Origin: Rhizobiaceae bacterium UBA1291
GTDB taxonomy: Bacteria > Pseudomonadota > Alphaproteobacteria > Rhizobiales > Rhizobiaceae
Direction: 5' to 3'
Length of the DNA stretch: 6,980 nucleotides
Assembly: GCA_002307905.1 (NCBI GenBank)
Contig: DBUL01000228.1
Location: forward strand, 2,446 to 9,425
Numbering within the stretch: position 1 is the first letter of the stretch; every line of letters starts with the position of its first letter. The translations under genes and the position numbers were made by a program. Positions 1 through 6,244 of the stretch are shown here, in pieces. The notes beneath the pieces are model-generated. The model made no database searches. It was given only the letters and a program-made list of their open reading frames with translations, and was not told the origin of the DNA.

Positions 1-1020
1 CTTGCCGACGCCGCCCTTGCCCATGACCATGACGAGACCCTTGCCGCCCGCTGCGATGTCGTCGACCAGCGTCGAGAGACGCGGCAGGTCGGTGACGGCG
101 GGGAGGTCGCCGGCGGTGGAACCGGTCAGATCGTCCTGTGGCGCGAAGAGGGCGCGAAGGGCTTTGAGCCCGACCATGTCGAAGGATTTCAGCGGCACCT
201 CGTCGCGCGGCAGGGATGCGAGCGAGGCGGGCAGCTCGGCCAGCGCTGCCGTCTGTTCGGCGGCGAAGGCGGTCGCAACGGTGTCGTTCGGATCGGACGG
301 CGTGAAGCGGCCGTTGACCGCGAGCATCTGGTTGGAGAGGCCGAGTTCGGCGAGCTCTCCGGCGGTGCGCGCGGCCTCGCGGATGGCGCCGCGGTCGGCA
401 CGGGTTACCAGCACGATGGTGGTCCGGGCCGGGTCGCCCAGGCATGCGAGCGCCTCGCGAAAACGGTCCTCCTGCATTTTCAGGCCGGAATGCGGTCCAA
501 GGCAGGAGGCGCCGCGCTCGTTGGCCTCGAGGAAACCGGTCCAGGCCTTGGGCAGGCTGAGGAGCCTGAGCGTGTGGCCGGTGGGCGCCGTGTCGAAGAT
601 GATGTGGTCGAACTGCGGATTGTCGTCGGCGAGCAGGTCGACGAACTCATCGAAGGCGGCGATCTCGGTGGTCCAGGCGCCGGACAGCTGTTCGCGCACG
701 GTCGCCTTCTCGGTGTCGGTGGCGGCCGGGCCCATCTGGTCGAGCACACGGGCGCGGTAGTCCTCTGCCGCCGTCTCCGGGTCGATGTTCATGGCCAAAA
801 GGCCGGGCACGCCCGGCACCGGGGTCGGATCGCTACCGAGCGCTACGCCGAGCATCTCGTCGAGATTCGAGGCCGGGTCGGTGCTGACCAGCAGGACTTT
901 CAGGCCCTTGTCGGCCAGCGCGATCGCGGTGGCGCAACTGATCGAGGTCTTGCCGACGCCGCCCTTGCCGGTGAAGAACAGGTGGCGGTTCGGTTTCGTC
1001 AGCAGCATCAGTTCGTTCAT
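1..1020 (-). CDS. arsA: ArsA-family (arsenical pump-driving) ATPase, 3' part beyond window edge
   Basis: The visible 340 residues cover the whole first ATPase half of a two-half ArsA and end inside the P-loop of the second. ArsA couples ATP hydrolysis to arsenite/antimonite export by a membrane partner, usually ArsB. Visible motifs are P-loop GKGGVGKT (residues 18-25), the DPASNL switch (48-53), the signal-transduction motif DTAPTGHT (143-150), and a second GKGGVGK (334-340) at the edge. The frame is open throughout. Of the metalloid-binding cysteines known in E. coli R773 ArsA, Cys172 is present (C173), but Cys113 is Trp (W116, in context LSGAWTTEIAAFDEF); Cys422 would lie outside the window. 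The start at 1020 follows a GAGGA sequence about 8 nt upstream; an in-frame ATG at codon 5 is the alternative. It lies 34 nt behind sitD with no terminator between, so co-transcription is likely. No arsR or arsD precedes it. Family certain; physiological substrate uncertain. Confidence 0.93.
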   Translation of the reverse strand, partial: MNELMLLTKPNRHLFFTGKGGVGKTSISCATAIALADKGLKVLLVSTDPASNLDEMLGVALGSDPTPVPGVPGLLAMNIDPETAAEDYRARVLDQMGPAATDTEKATVREQLSGAWTTEIAAFDEFVDLLADDNPQFDHIIFDTAPTGHTLRLLSLPKAWTGFLEANERGASCLGPHSGLKMQEDRFREALACLGDPARTTIVLVTRADRGAIREAARTAGELAELGLSNQMLAVNGRFTPSDPNDTVATAFAAEQTAALAELPASLASLPRDEVPLKSFDMVGLKALRALFAPQDDLTGSTAGDLPAVTDLPRLSTLVDDIAAGGKGLVMVMGKGGVGK

Positions 1021-1054
1021 GCGCCCGGTCCTCGTTGATTGCTCCTGTTTAGAG

Positions 1055-1963
1055 CTAAAGAGGATCGGACGAAAGCGCGTTGATCCTGGGCAAGGCTTCT
1101 TCCGTGCCGTCGGTCAGCGGCTCAGACTGTCCGCGCATGTCGCGGGCCTTCCAGACGGTGCGCAGGAAGGCGAGGATGAAGATGGCGGTCATCACCAGCA
1201 CGATGGTCGGGGCCGGCGCACTGTCGATGAGGAAGCTCAGATATATGCCGAGGAGCGTGGAGGTGGTTGCCACGATGACGGCGGCCAAAAGCATGGTCTG
1301 GAATCGTCGGGTGATGAGGAAGGCGATGGCGCCGGGGGCGACCAGCATCGCGACCGACAGGATGATGCCGACGGCCTTCAGGGCGCCGACCACGGTCAGC
1401 GACAGGACGGCCAGCAGGCCGTAGTGCAGGAGCCTGACCGGCAGGCCGATGGCGCGGGCATGTTGCGGGTCGAAGGCGTGGGCCAGAAGATCCTTGCGCA
1501 GGATCACCAGGAAGGCGGTCGCCGCCAGGGCGATCAGGCCGGTCTCGAGGAGGTCTAAGGGCAGGATGCCGAGCATGTCGCCGAACAGGATATGGTCGAG
1601 ATGGACGTCGGATTCGACCTTGACGAAGAGCACGAGGCCGAGACCGAACATACCGGAGAAGACGATGCCGAGCACCGTGTCCTCCTTGATCCGGCTGTTC
1701 TCCTTCACATAGCCGGTGGCGAGCGCGCAGATCATGCCGGCGACGAAGGCGCCGACGGCAAGCGGCAGGCCGACCATGTAGGCGATGACGACGCCGGGCA
1801 GCACGGCATGGGAGACGGCGTCGCCCATCAGCGACCAGCCCTTCAGCACCAGGAAGCAGGAGAGCAGCGCCATCGGCACCGCGATCATCAGCGTGACGGC
1901 GAAGGCCGAGAGCATGAAGGGCAGTTGGAACGGCAGGAGCAGCAGCTCAAGGGTCTCGTTCAT
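1055..1963 (-). CDS. sitD: Mn(II)/Fe(II) ABC transporter permease SitD
   Basis: This is the second integral membrane subunit (302 aa) of the metal importer, of the ABC-3 (ZnuB/TroC/SitC) permease family. It has about eight hydrophobic segments and the family hallmark GDAVSHAVLPG (47-57), plus a conserved cytoplasmic-loop motif FDPQHARAIGL (164-174). A polar tail from about residue 271 is probably cytoplasmic. It is clearly paralogous to the permease just upstream: both share GWSL[IM]GDA[LV]SHA and a similar following stretch, as expected for a heterodimeric SitC/SitD channel. The start at 1963 forms an ATGA overlap with the sitC stop, indicating translational coupling. A longer reading of the frame, starting at 2365, would only overlap sitC out of frame and is not credible. 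The D assignment rests on gene order; the substrate is inferred from SitA. Confidence 0.92.
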   Translation of the reverse strand: MNETLELLLLPFQLPFMLSAFAVTLMIAVPMALLSCFLVLKGWSLMGDAVSHAVLPGVVIAYMVGLPLAVGAFVAGMICALATGYVKENSRIKEDTVLGIVFSGMFGLGLVLFVKVESDVHLDHILFGDMLGILPLDLLETGLIALAATAFLVILRKDLLAHAFDPQHARAIGLPVRLLHYGLLAVLSLTVVGALKAVGIILSVAMLVAPGAIAFLITRRFQTMLLAAVIVATTSTLLGIYLSFLIDSAPAPTIVLVMTAIFILAFLRTVWKARDMRGQSEPLTDGTEEALPRINALSSDPL

Positions 1964-2820
1964 GGCGTCAGTTCCAGTGCTTGCGCCGCACGGCGGCGGG
2001 CGGCGAGCATGCCGTGCTTTGGCGCGAAGACGAAGGCGAGCAGGAAGAGCAGCGTCTGCAAGACGACGATCACGCCGCCGGTGGCGCCGTCGAGGAAATA
2101 GCTCGCATAGGCCCCGGTGAAACTTGTTCCGGCGCCGATCAGGAAGGCGAGCACGATCAGCCGCTGGAAGCGGTCGGTGAGCAGATAGGCGGTGGCGCCC
2201 GGCGTCACCACCATGGCGACGACGAGGAAGGCGCCGACCGTCTGGAGGGCGGCGACCGTCGAGCCGGCGAGCAGGGTGAAGAAGACGATCTTCAACAGGT
2301 CCGGGCGCAGGCCGATCGAGCGGGCGTGGTTCTCGTCGAAGAAGGCAACCATGAAGTCCTTCCACTTGGCGGTCAGCACCACGAGGCTGATACCGCCGAT
2401 GAGGACGAGTTGCAGGGTGTCGGCCGGGGTGATGGCCAGAATGTTACCGAGCACGATGGTCTGGATGTTCACCGAGACCGGCGAGAGCGACACCATGAAC
2501 AGGCCAAGGCCGAAGAAGGAGGTGAAGATTAGGCCGATGATCGCGTCTTCCTTCAGCCGCGTGCGCTGGTTGAGGAAGAGCATGGCGGCGGCGGCGAGCC
2601 CGCCGGAGAGGAAGGCGCCGAAGGCAAAGGGCAGGCCGAGCATGTAGGCGCCGGCGACGCCCGGCACGATGGCGTGGGAGAGGGCATCGCCGATCAGTGA
2701 CCAGCCCTTGAGCATCAGATAGGCGGAGAGAAAACCGCAGACCCCGCCGACGAGCGCGCTCACCAGGATGGCGTTGCGCATGTAGTCATAGGTGAAGGGT
2801 TCAAGCAGCAGGCTTGTCAT
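1960..2820 (-). CDS. sitC: Mn(II)/Fe(II) ABC transporter permease SitC
   Basis: This is the first integral membrane subunit (286 aa) of the importer, of the ABC-3 permease family. Hydrophobic segments lie roughly at 16-36, 54-80, 93-113, 130-150, 175-215 (two), 220-240 and 247-266. The hallmark [11 protein letters not shown] is at 44-54, and [11 protein letters not shown] at 161-171 matches the loop seen in its partner permease. I chose ATG at 2820, which lies inside the end of sitB (20-nt overlap) and has GGAAGAAG just upstream; the next in-frame ATG is codon 14 (2781). The open frame extends further upstream, but that stretch is low-quality sequence lying over sitB. It is expected to pair with SitD to form the transmembrane path, driven by SitB. 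Confidence 0.92.
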   Translation of the reverse strand: MTSLLLEPFTYDYMRNAILVSALVGGVCGFLSAYLMLKGWSLIGDALSHAIVPGVAGAYMLGLPFAFGAFLSGGLAAAAMLFLNQRTRLKEDAIIGLIFTSFFGLGLFMVSLSPVSVNIQTIVLGNILAITPADTLQLVLIGGISLVVLTAKWKDFMVAFFDENHARSIGLRPDLLKIVFFTLLAGSTVAALQTVGAFLVVAMVVTPGATAYLLTDRFQRLIVLAFLIGAGTSFTGAYASYFLDGATGGVIVVLQTLLFLLAFVFAPKHGMLAARRRAAQALELTP

Positions 2821-3700
2821 CGACTTCTTCCGGGACTTTGTCCGTTTGCGGCTTGCCGTAGATGACGAAGGGGCGTTCGTCGTCGGTGATGACCTTGAGC
2901 TGGCGCGCATCGGCGTCGTCATGCAGGTCGGCGCCGCCGAGAACGAAGTGGCGCAAGGCCCCGCCGAAGGCGGTCTTCAGGTTCTCCTCGGTAAAGGTTT
3001 CCTCGGTCGGGCCGGACGCGATCACCGTGCCCTTGACGAAAATGGTGCGGTCGCAGAATTCCGGTACGCTGCCGAGATTGTGGGTCGAGACCAGCATGAC
3101 GCGGCCTTCGGCGCGCAGGGCGCGCATCAGGGCGACGATCTGTTCCTCGGTGTTGACGTCGACGCCGGTGAAGGGTTCGTCGAGCAGGATCACCTGTCCT
3201 TCCTGGGCGAGAGCGCGGGCGAGGAAGACGCGCTTGCGCTGGCCGCCGGAAAGTTCGCCGATCTGGCGCTTGCGGAAATCGCTCATGCCGACCCGCGCCA
3301 GCGCGTCCGCGACCATCTTGTGGTCGTTGCGCGAAGGGATGCGGAAGAAGTTCATGTGGCCGTAACGGCCCATCATCACCACGTCCTCGACCAGGACCGG
3401 AAAATCCCAGTCGACCTCCTCGGCCTGGGGTACGTAGGCGATGAGGTTCTGGCGCAGCGCCTGGCGCACGCTCATGCCGAGCACGCTAATCTCGCCGGCG
3501 GCGAGCGGCACGAAGCCCATGATGGCCTTGAACAGGGTCGACTTGCCGGCGCCGTTGACGCCGACGAGCGCGGTAATCGTGCCCTTGGGGATCGAGAAGC
3601 TCGCGGCCTTGAGCGCGGTGAGGCCGTTGCGGTAGGTGACCGTGACGTTCTTGGCGGTCAGGCCCTCGGGCCGTGTTCTGGTGCTGCGTCCCATGATCAT
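2801..3700 (-). CDS. sitB: Mn(II)/Fe(II) ABC transporter ATP-binding protein SitB
   Basis: This is the cytoplasmic nucleotide-binding subunit (299 aa) that powers the importer. All ABC motifs are intact: Walker [10 protein letters not shown] (47-55), Q-loop Gln92, signature LSGGQ (150-154), Walker B VILLDE (170-175) and H-loop His207. After the ABC core, from about residue 250, comes an acidic tail with two histidines ([12 protein letters not shown]), as I recall from rhizobial SitB proteins. The start at 3700 overlaps the sitA stop (ATGA), with GAGGGG about 8 nt upstream; a second in-frame ATG two codons later (3694) is possible. The last 20 nt are shared with the start of sitC in another frame. 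Family and motifs are seen directly; the Mn/Fe role follows from the operon. Confidence 0.94.
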   Translation of the reverse strand: MIMGRSTRTRPEGLTAKNVTVTYRNGLTALKAASFSIPKGTITALVGVNGAGKSTLFKAIMGFVPLAAGEISVLGMSVRQALRQNLIAYVPQAEEVDWDFPVLVEDVVMMGRYGHMNFFRIPSRNDHKMVADALARVGMSDFRKRQIGELSGGQRKRVFLARALAQEGQVILLDEPFTGVDVNTEEQIVALMRALRAEGRVMLVSTHNLGSVPEFCDRTIFVKGTVIASGPTEETFTEENLKTAFGGALRHFVLGGADLHDDADARQLKVITDDERPFVIYGKPQTDKVPEEVDDKPAA

Positions 3701-4584
3701 CGGGCAAGCCCCTCGGCGATGGTCGAAACGGTGACCTTCAGCAGATCGAGATAGGTCGGAACCGGGCCGCCGTCCTCGCTGAGTGAGTCGACATAGAGCA
3801 CGCCGCCATAGGCGGCGCCGGTCTCCTCGGCCACCTGTCGGGCCGGCTTGTCGGAAATCGTGCTCTCGGAGAAGATCACCGCGATCCAGTTTTCGCGCAT
3901 GGCGTCGATTACGGCGCGTACCTGCTGCGGCGTGCCCTGCGCATCGGCATTGACCGGCCAGAGGAAGAGTTCCTTGAGGTCGAGGTCGCGGGCGAGATAG
4001 GAGAAAGCACCCTCGCTGCTGACCAGCCAGCGCTTTTCAGCCGGCAGATCTGAGATCTGTGCCTTCATCGGTTCGATCTCGGCGCGGATCCTGTCGGAAT
4101 AGGCCTTGGCATTGGTGGCATAGGCGTCGGCGTTTTGCGGATCGACGTCGGTCAATGCCTTGCGGATGTTCTCGACATAGATCAGCGCATTGTCCGGCGA
4201 CATCCAGGCATGCGGATTGGGCTTGCCTTCATAGCCGCCGCCGGAAATGTCGATCGGCTCGACGCCGTCGCTGATAACGGCGGCCGGCACCGAGCCGAGA
4301 TTGGCGAGGAATTTTTCGAACCAGCGCTCCAGGTTGAGGCCGTTCCACAGAACCAAGTCAGCGTCGCGGGCCTTGAGGATGTCGCGCGGCGTCGGTTGGT
4401 AGTTGTGGATCTCGGCACCCGGTTTGGTGATGCTGTCCACCTCGGCCAGATCGCCGGCGACATTGCGGGCAATGTCGGCGATGACCGTGAAGGTGGTGAT
4501 GACCTTCGGCTTCTCGGCCGCCGCCGCGCCGATCGGCAGCAGCACGAGGGCGGCAGCGAGAAAGCCGGCGATGCGGGACAGCAT
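3697..4584 (-). CDS. sitA: Periplasmic Mn(II)/Fe(II)-binding protein SitA
   Basis: This is the cluster A-I (PsaA/TroA/YfeA/SitA) solute-binding protein (295 aa) that delivers metal to the SitBCD transporter. Residues 1-23 form a Sec signal peptide with a hydrophobic core and probable cleavage before Glu24; there is no lipobox cysteine, so it should be a soluble periplasmic protein. The four expected metal ligands are visible: His60 ([10 protein letters not shown]), His125 (NPHAWMSP), Glu191 ([10 protein letters not shown]) and Asp266 (YVDSLS). This H-H-E-D set is typical of Mn/Fe binders; zinc-specific ZnuA proteins have a third His and a His-rich loop, both absent here. I chose ATG at 4584 because AGGAG lies 5 nt upstream and it places the signal peptide at the N-terminus. 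The longer open frame to 4704 would run through the promoter. It is the first gene of the operon. Confidence 0.95.
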   Translation of the reverse strand: MLSRIAGFLAAALVLLPIGAAAAEKPKVITTFTVIADIARNVAGDLAEVDSITKPGAEIHNYQPTPRDILKARDADLVLWNGLNLERWFEKFLANLGSVPAAVISDGVEPIDISGGGYEGKPNPHAWMSPDNALIYVENIRKALTDVDPQNADAYATNAKAYSDRIRAEIEPMKAQISDLPAEKRWLVSSEGAFSYLARDLDLKELFLWPVNADAQGTPQQVRAVIDAMRENWIAVIFSESTISDKPARQVAEETGAAYGGVLYVDSLSEDGGPVPTYLDLLKVTVSTIAEGLAR

Positions 4585-4606
4585 GAAAACTCCTGAGGCT
4601 TCTTGC

Positions 4607-4621
4607 GAATAATTCTCATTC
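4607..4621. promoter_or_regulatory. Fur-family-like operator (candidate Mur/Fur box) of sitA
   Basis: On the minus strand the site reads GAATGAGAATTATTC, a 15-bp imperfect palindrome with GAAT/ATTC ends, five of seven pairs symmetric. It resembles classical Fur boxes such as GATAATGATAATCATTATC. It ends 22 nt before the sitA ATG and lies just downstream of the candidate -10, where bound repressor would block transcription start. In rhizobia, sit operons are known to be repressed by Mur, a manganese-responsive Fur homologue, so metal-dependent repression is a reasonable inference. The exact regulator cannot be told from one site. Confidence 0.5.
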
Positions 4622-4622
4622 A

Positions 4623-4650
4623 AAGTTAGGACGGATTTCGGCATTGTCAA
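4623..4650 (-). promoter_or_regulatory. Candidate sitABCD promoter
   Basis: On the minus strand a perfect -35 hexamer TTGACA (4650-4645) is followed after 16 nt by TAACTT (4628-4623), a weak -10 sharing T, A and final T with TATAAT. The start point would fall around 4616, inside the Fur-like operator and about 30 nt before the sitA ATG. The strong -35 with a poor -10 suits a regulated promoter. The assignment is by motif and position only. Confidence 0.55.
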
Positions 4651-4652
4651 TG

Positions 4653-4677
4653 CTTTTTGCGAGCGGTTCGCAAAGAG
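4653..4677. repeat. Inverted repeat TTTGCGA-N5-TCGCAAA upstream of sitA promoter
   Basis: The arms TTTGCGA (4656-4662) and TCGCAAA (4668-4674) match perfectly across a 5-nt spacer. The symmetry extends outward with two more pairs after one T/G position, giving 25 bp. It sits 3 bp upstream of the sitA -35 and about 150 bp before the divergent gene, so an operator role at either promoter is possible. The same TTGCGA core also occurs at 4603-4608, next to the Fur-like box. I cannot assign a regulator. As an RNA hairpin it lacks a T-tract on either side, apart from TTTTT within its left arm, so a terminator is unlikely. Confidence 0.6.
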
Positions 4678-4826
4678 GGCTCGATTCTGACGACTTGGTA
4701 TCAAAGCCGGGCAGTGTGCCGAGGATTGTTGCGACTGGATTAAACCTTCATCAAGACCGTTGTGGCAACTATCGACCTCTGTATTGCGTGTTAAAGCGGG
4801 GCGTGATTGATGTTGGAGTTCATGGC
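4678..4826. other. Remainder of the divergent intergenic region
   Basis: This stretch leads to the plus-strand gene and has no credible reading frame of its own. A weak plus-strand promoter candidate is TTGTGG (4760-4765), 16 nt, TATTGC (4782-4787), which I do not consider convincing. A GATTC (GANTC, the alphaproteobacterial CcrM methylation target) lies at 4683-4687 and may be chance. GGAG at 4815-4818 is the ribosome binding site that decides the GTG start at 4827. Confidence 0.4.
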
Positions 4827-6149
4827 GTGAAGGGTCTTTTGAGCAAGATCCGGATCTCTCGCAAAATCGTCCTTGCCTTCGGCGGTGTGCTCGTGCTCTG
4901 CGGCGCCACGGGTGCTGCGGCCGTATTCATCGGCGCCGACAAGATCCTTGGTCCGTCCTATTCGACCCTGAACGGGTTCGAATGCACCGAGGTCAAGACC
5001 GTCACGATCAAGACCAAGGATCGTTTCTGGGTCCGCAAGTACATCACCACCTCCACACCCGGTGACGGGATTACGCGGGTCAAGACAGCACTTCGGGTTG
5101 CCGGTGCGGTCTACCAGACCGAAAAGCCGGATCTGGTGCAGGTGGTTGTTCTCGACAAGAACGGGCCGATCGACCGCTCGGCGATGCGCGGCCGGGCCGT
5201 CGGTGCGGACATCATCTACATTCCCGACCCGAGCCGTGTTCCGCAAGGGGCGAGTGGCCAGGTGTTCACGGCGCGCTATGTCGACAGACCGGCAAATGCC
5301 GACGGGCTATTCTATGGCGAAAGGATCGCCATGTTGGAGGCCGATATTGAAACGCTGGTGGCGCGGCTCGACGACAAGACCGATTGCGTCCGGCCTGAAG
5401 TGGCCGTTCCCGAGGGGCAAGACCCATCAGCCGGCCACGAAAAGGCGTCAACCGCCGCACATGAGGCGGCACCGGCCGACGGTCATGCAACGGCACCTGC
5501 TGACGAGCATGCCGATGAATCTGCGGCTGTACCGGCTGTCGCCGAGGTCAAGACGGAGGATACCGGGTATGCCGCCAATGCAGCTTCCGCCCATGCCGCG
5601 CCGACAAGTGAAGGGGATGCCCAGGAGATCATGGCCCCGCAAGGTGTCGCTGCTGAGGACGCCCATGCCAAGCCGGCCGAGCCTGCCGGCGATGGCTGGC
5701 TATCGTCGCTGAAGAGCATGGTCCTCGGTACCGGCGAAGAAAAGCCCGTGGCCCAGATCCCAGGCGATGCGGGCGCCGCCGATCAGATCAAGGCTGCGCC
5801 GGAGGAGCAAGATGCCGCCGCGCCAGCGGTTGAGACCGTGGCCGCGGTCGAGGGTGATGCGGCGCCGGCGCAAGCCGCCGCGACCGAAGATCGCAAGGCG
5901 GCATCTGAGCCGGAGGCGGAAGGCAAGGCAAAATCCGCCGGCGCCGCATGGCTTGAAAAACTTCGGTCCCAGCCGCTCGAGGGCGTGAAGCAAGGTGCCG
6001 CTACGCAACAGCCTTCTGCCGACGCCGATGCCGCAGAAGGCAGTGGAAAGCGGCCTGCCGCCGAGATCCCGGTCGAAGAAAGCCTGGTCCTGCCGCCGAA
6101 GGCGAGCGCCAAAGCCGCTGAGGAAAAGCACGCCGAAGCCACGCACTAA
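4827..6149 (+). CDS. Unrecognised membrane-anchored protein with long Ala/Pro/Glu-rich tail
   Basis: This 440-aa protein does not belong to a family I recognise. Residues 14-37 form one hydrophobic helix after a basic N-terminus (KIRISRK), which suggests an inner-membrane anchor with the rest in the periplasm. Residues 42-188 look globular, with strand-like stretches (LVQVVVLD, ADIIYIPDP) and two cysteines, Cys53 and Cys187, that could form a disulfide. Residues 190-440 are low-complexity, rich in Ala, Pro, Glu, Asp and Gly, and probably disordered. That tail holds four octads with a His at 204, 212, 220 and 228, and two tryptophan motifs, WLSSLKS (291-297) and WLEKLRS (375-381); it ends KHAEATH. 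The GTG start is chosen for GGAG 8 nt upstream; GTG at 4803 is an alternative, and the frame opens further upstream without support. It is divergent from sitA and followed by a strong terminator, so it is probably monocistronic. Coding is supported by length and sensible composition; function unknown. Confidence 0.82.
   Translation: MKGLLSKIRISRKIVLAFGGVLVLCGATGAAAVFIGADKILGPSYSTLNGFECTEVKTVTIKTKDRFWVRKYITTSTPGDGITRVKTALRVAGAVYQTEKPDLVQVVVLDKNGPIDRSAMRGRAVGADIIYIPDPSRVPQGASGQVFTARYVDRPANADGLFYGERIAMLEADIETLVARLDDKTDCVRPEVAVPEGQDPSAGHEKASTAAHEAAPADGHATAPADEHADESAAVPAVAEVKTEDTGYAANAASAHAAPTSEGDAQEIMAPQGVAAEDAHAKPAEPAGDGWLSSLKSMVLGTGEEKPVAQIPGDAGAADQIKAAPEEQDAAAPAVETVAAVEGDAAPAQAAATEDRKAASEPEAEGKAKSAGAAWLEKLRSQPLEGVKQGAATQQPSADADAAEGSGKRPAAEIPVEESLVLPPKASAKAAEEKHAEATH
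5433..5528 (+). repeat. Degenerate 24-bp tandem repeat coding for His octads
   Basis: Four successive 24-nt units (5433, 5457, 5481, 5505) each encode eight residues with His at the second place: GHEKASTA, AHEAAPAD, GHATAPAD, EHADESAA. Units two and three are closest, matching at 17 of 24 bases by my count; the outer two have drifted. The phase is exact with no indels, which points to duplication of one unit inside the tail-coding region. Confidence 0.7.
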
Positions 6150-6169
6150 AGTCTATCGACCGCACCAAT

Positions 6170-6202
6170 AAAATCCCGGCGCACGTTCTGCGCCGGGATT
6201 TT
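6170..6202. terminator. Strong intrinsic terminator between convergent genes
   Basis: A perfect 14-bp stem (6170-6183 with 6189-6202) closes a 5-nt loop, CGTTC. Its core CCCGGCGCA/TGCGCCGGG is GC-rich and the plus-strand side runs into TTTTGTTTTTGT. It begins 20 nt after the stop of the plus-strand gene. On the minus strand the stem is followed by TTTTATTGG, so it may also end lysS transcripts, whose stop codon lies 42 nt away. Confidence 0.88.
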
Positions 6203-6244
6203 GTTTTTGTCGCCTCGAGATCGCCAAAACGGCCGGGGTTTCGT

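Noticed and set aside
2..760. Plus-strand open frame of 252 codons at the left edge
   Set aside because: It is antisense to arsA, whose frame is continuous and carries all family motifs. The Ser/Arg/Ala-rich product looks like a shadow.
785..1558. Plus-strand open frames at 785-1558 and 1592-2101
   Set aside because: They are antisense to arsA, sitD and sitC. Their products are His/Asp/Gly/Gln-rich, typical of reversed membrane-protein codons, with no credible start context.
1964..2365. N-terminal extension of SitD by 134 residues
   Set aside because: The extension overlaps sitC out of frame and is Arg/Pro-rich without similarity to permeases. The ATGA start at 1963 gives a normal-length protein.
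2792..3754. Plus-strand open frame of 320 codons opposite sitB
   Set aside because: It lies wholly antisense to a gene with every ABC ATPase motif intact. Its protein has mirror-type composition (Asp/Glu/His/Gly-rich) with no domain; such frames are common opposite GC-rich genes.
4585..4704. Longer SitA starting at 4704
   Set aside because: It would bury the signal peptide after 40 polar residues and translate through the predicted promoter and operator. ATG at 4584 has a proper ribosome binding site.
4644..4826. Start of the unknown plus-strand protein at 4644
   Set aside because: The 61 extra residues show no domain, have no ribosome binding site and overlap the sitA promoter. GTG at 4827 has GGAG 8 nt upstream and puts the membrane helix near the N-terminus.
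4859..4866. Further TCGCAAAA copy resembling one arm of the upstream palindrome
   Set aside because: It is inside the coding region (Ser-Arg-Lys codons), has no partner arm and is probably chance.
5700..6146. Minus-strand open frames opposite the Ala-rich tail
   Set aside because: They arise from the GCC/GCG-rich codons read in reverse and have no start context or recognisable domain.
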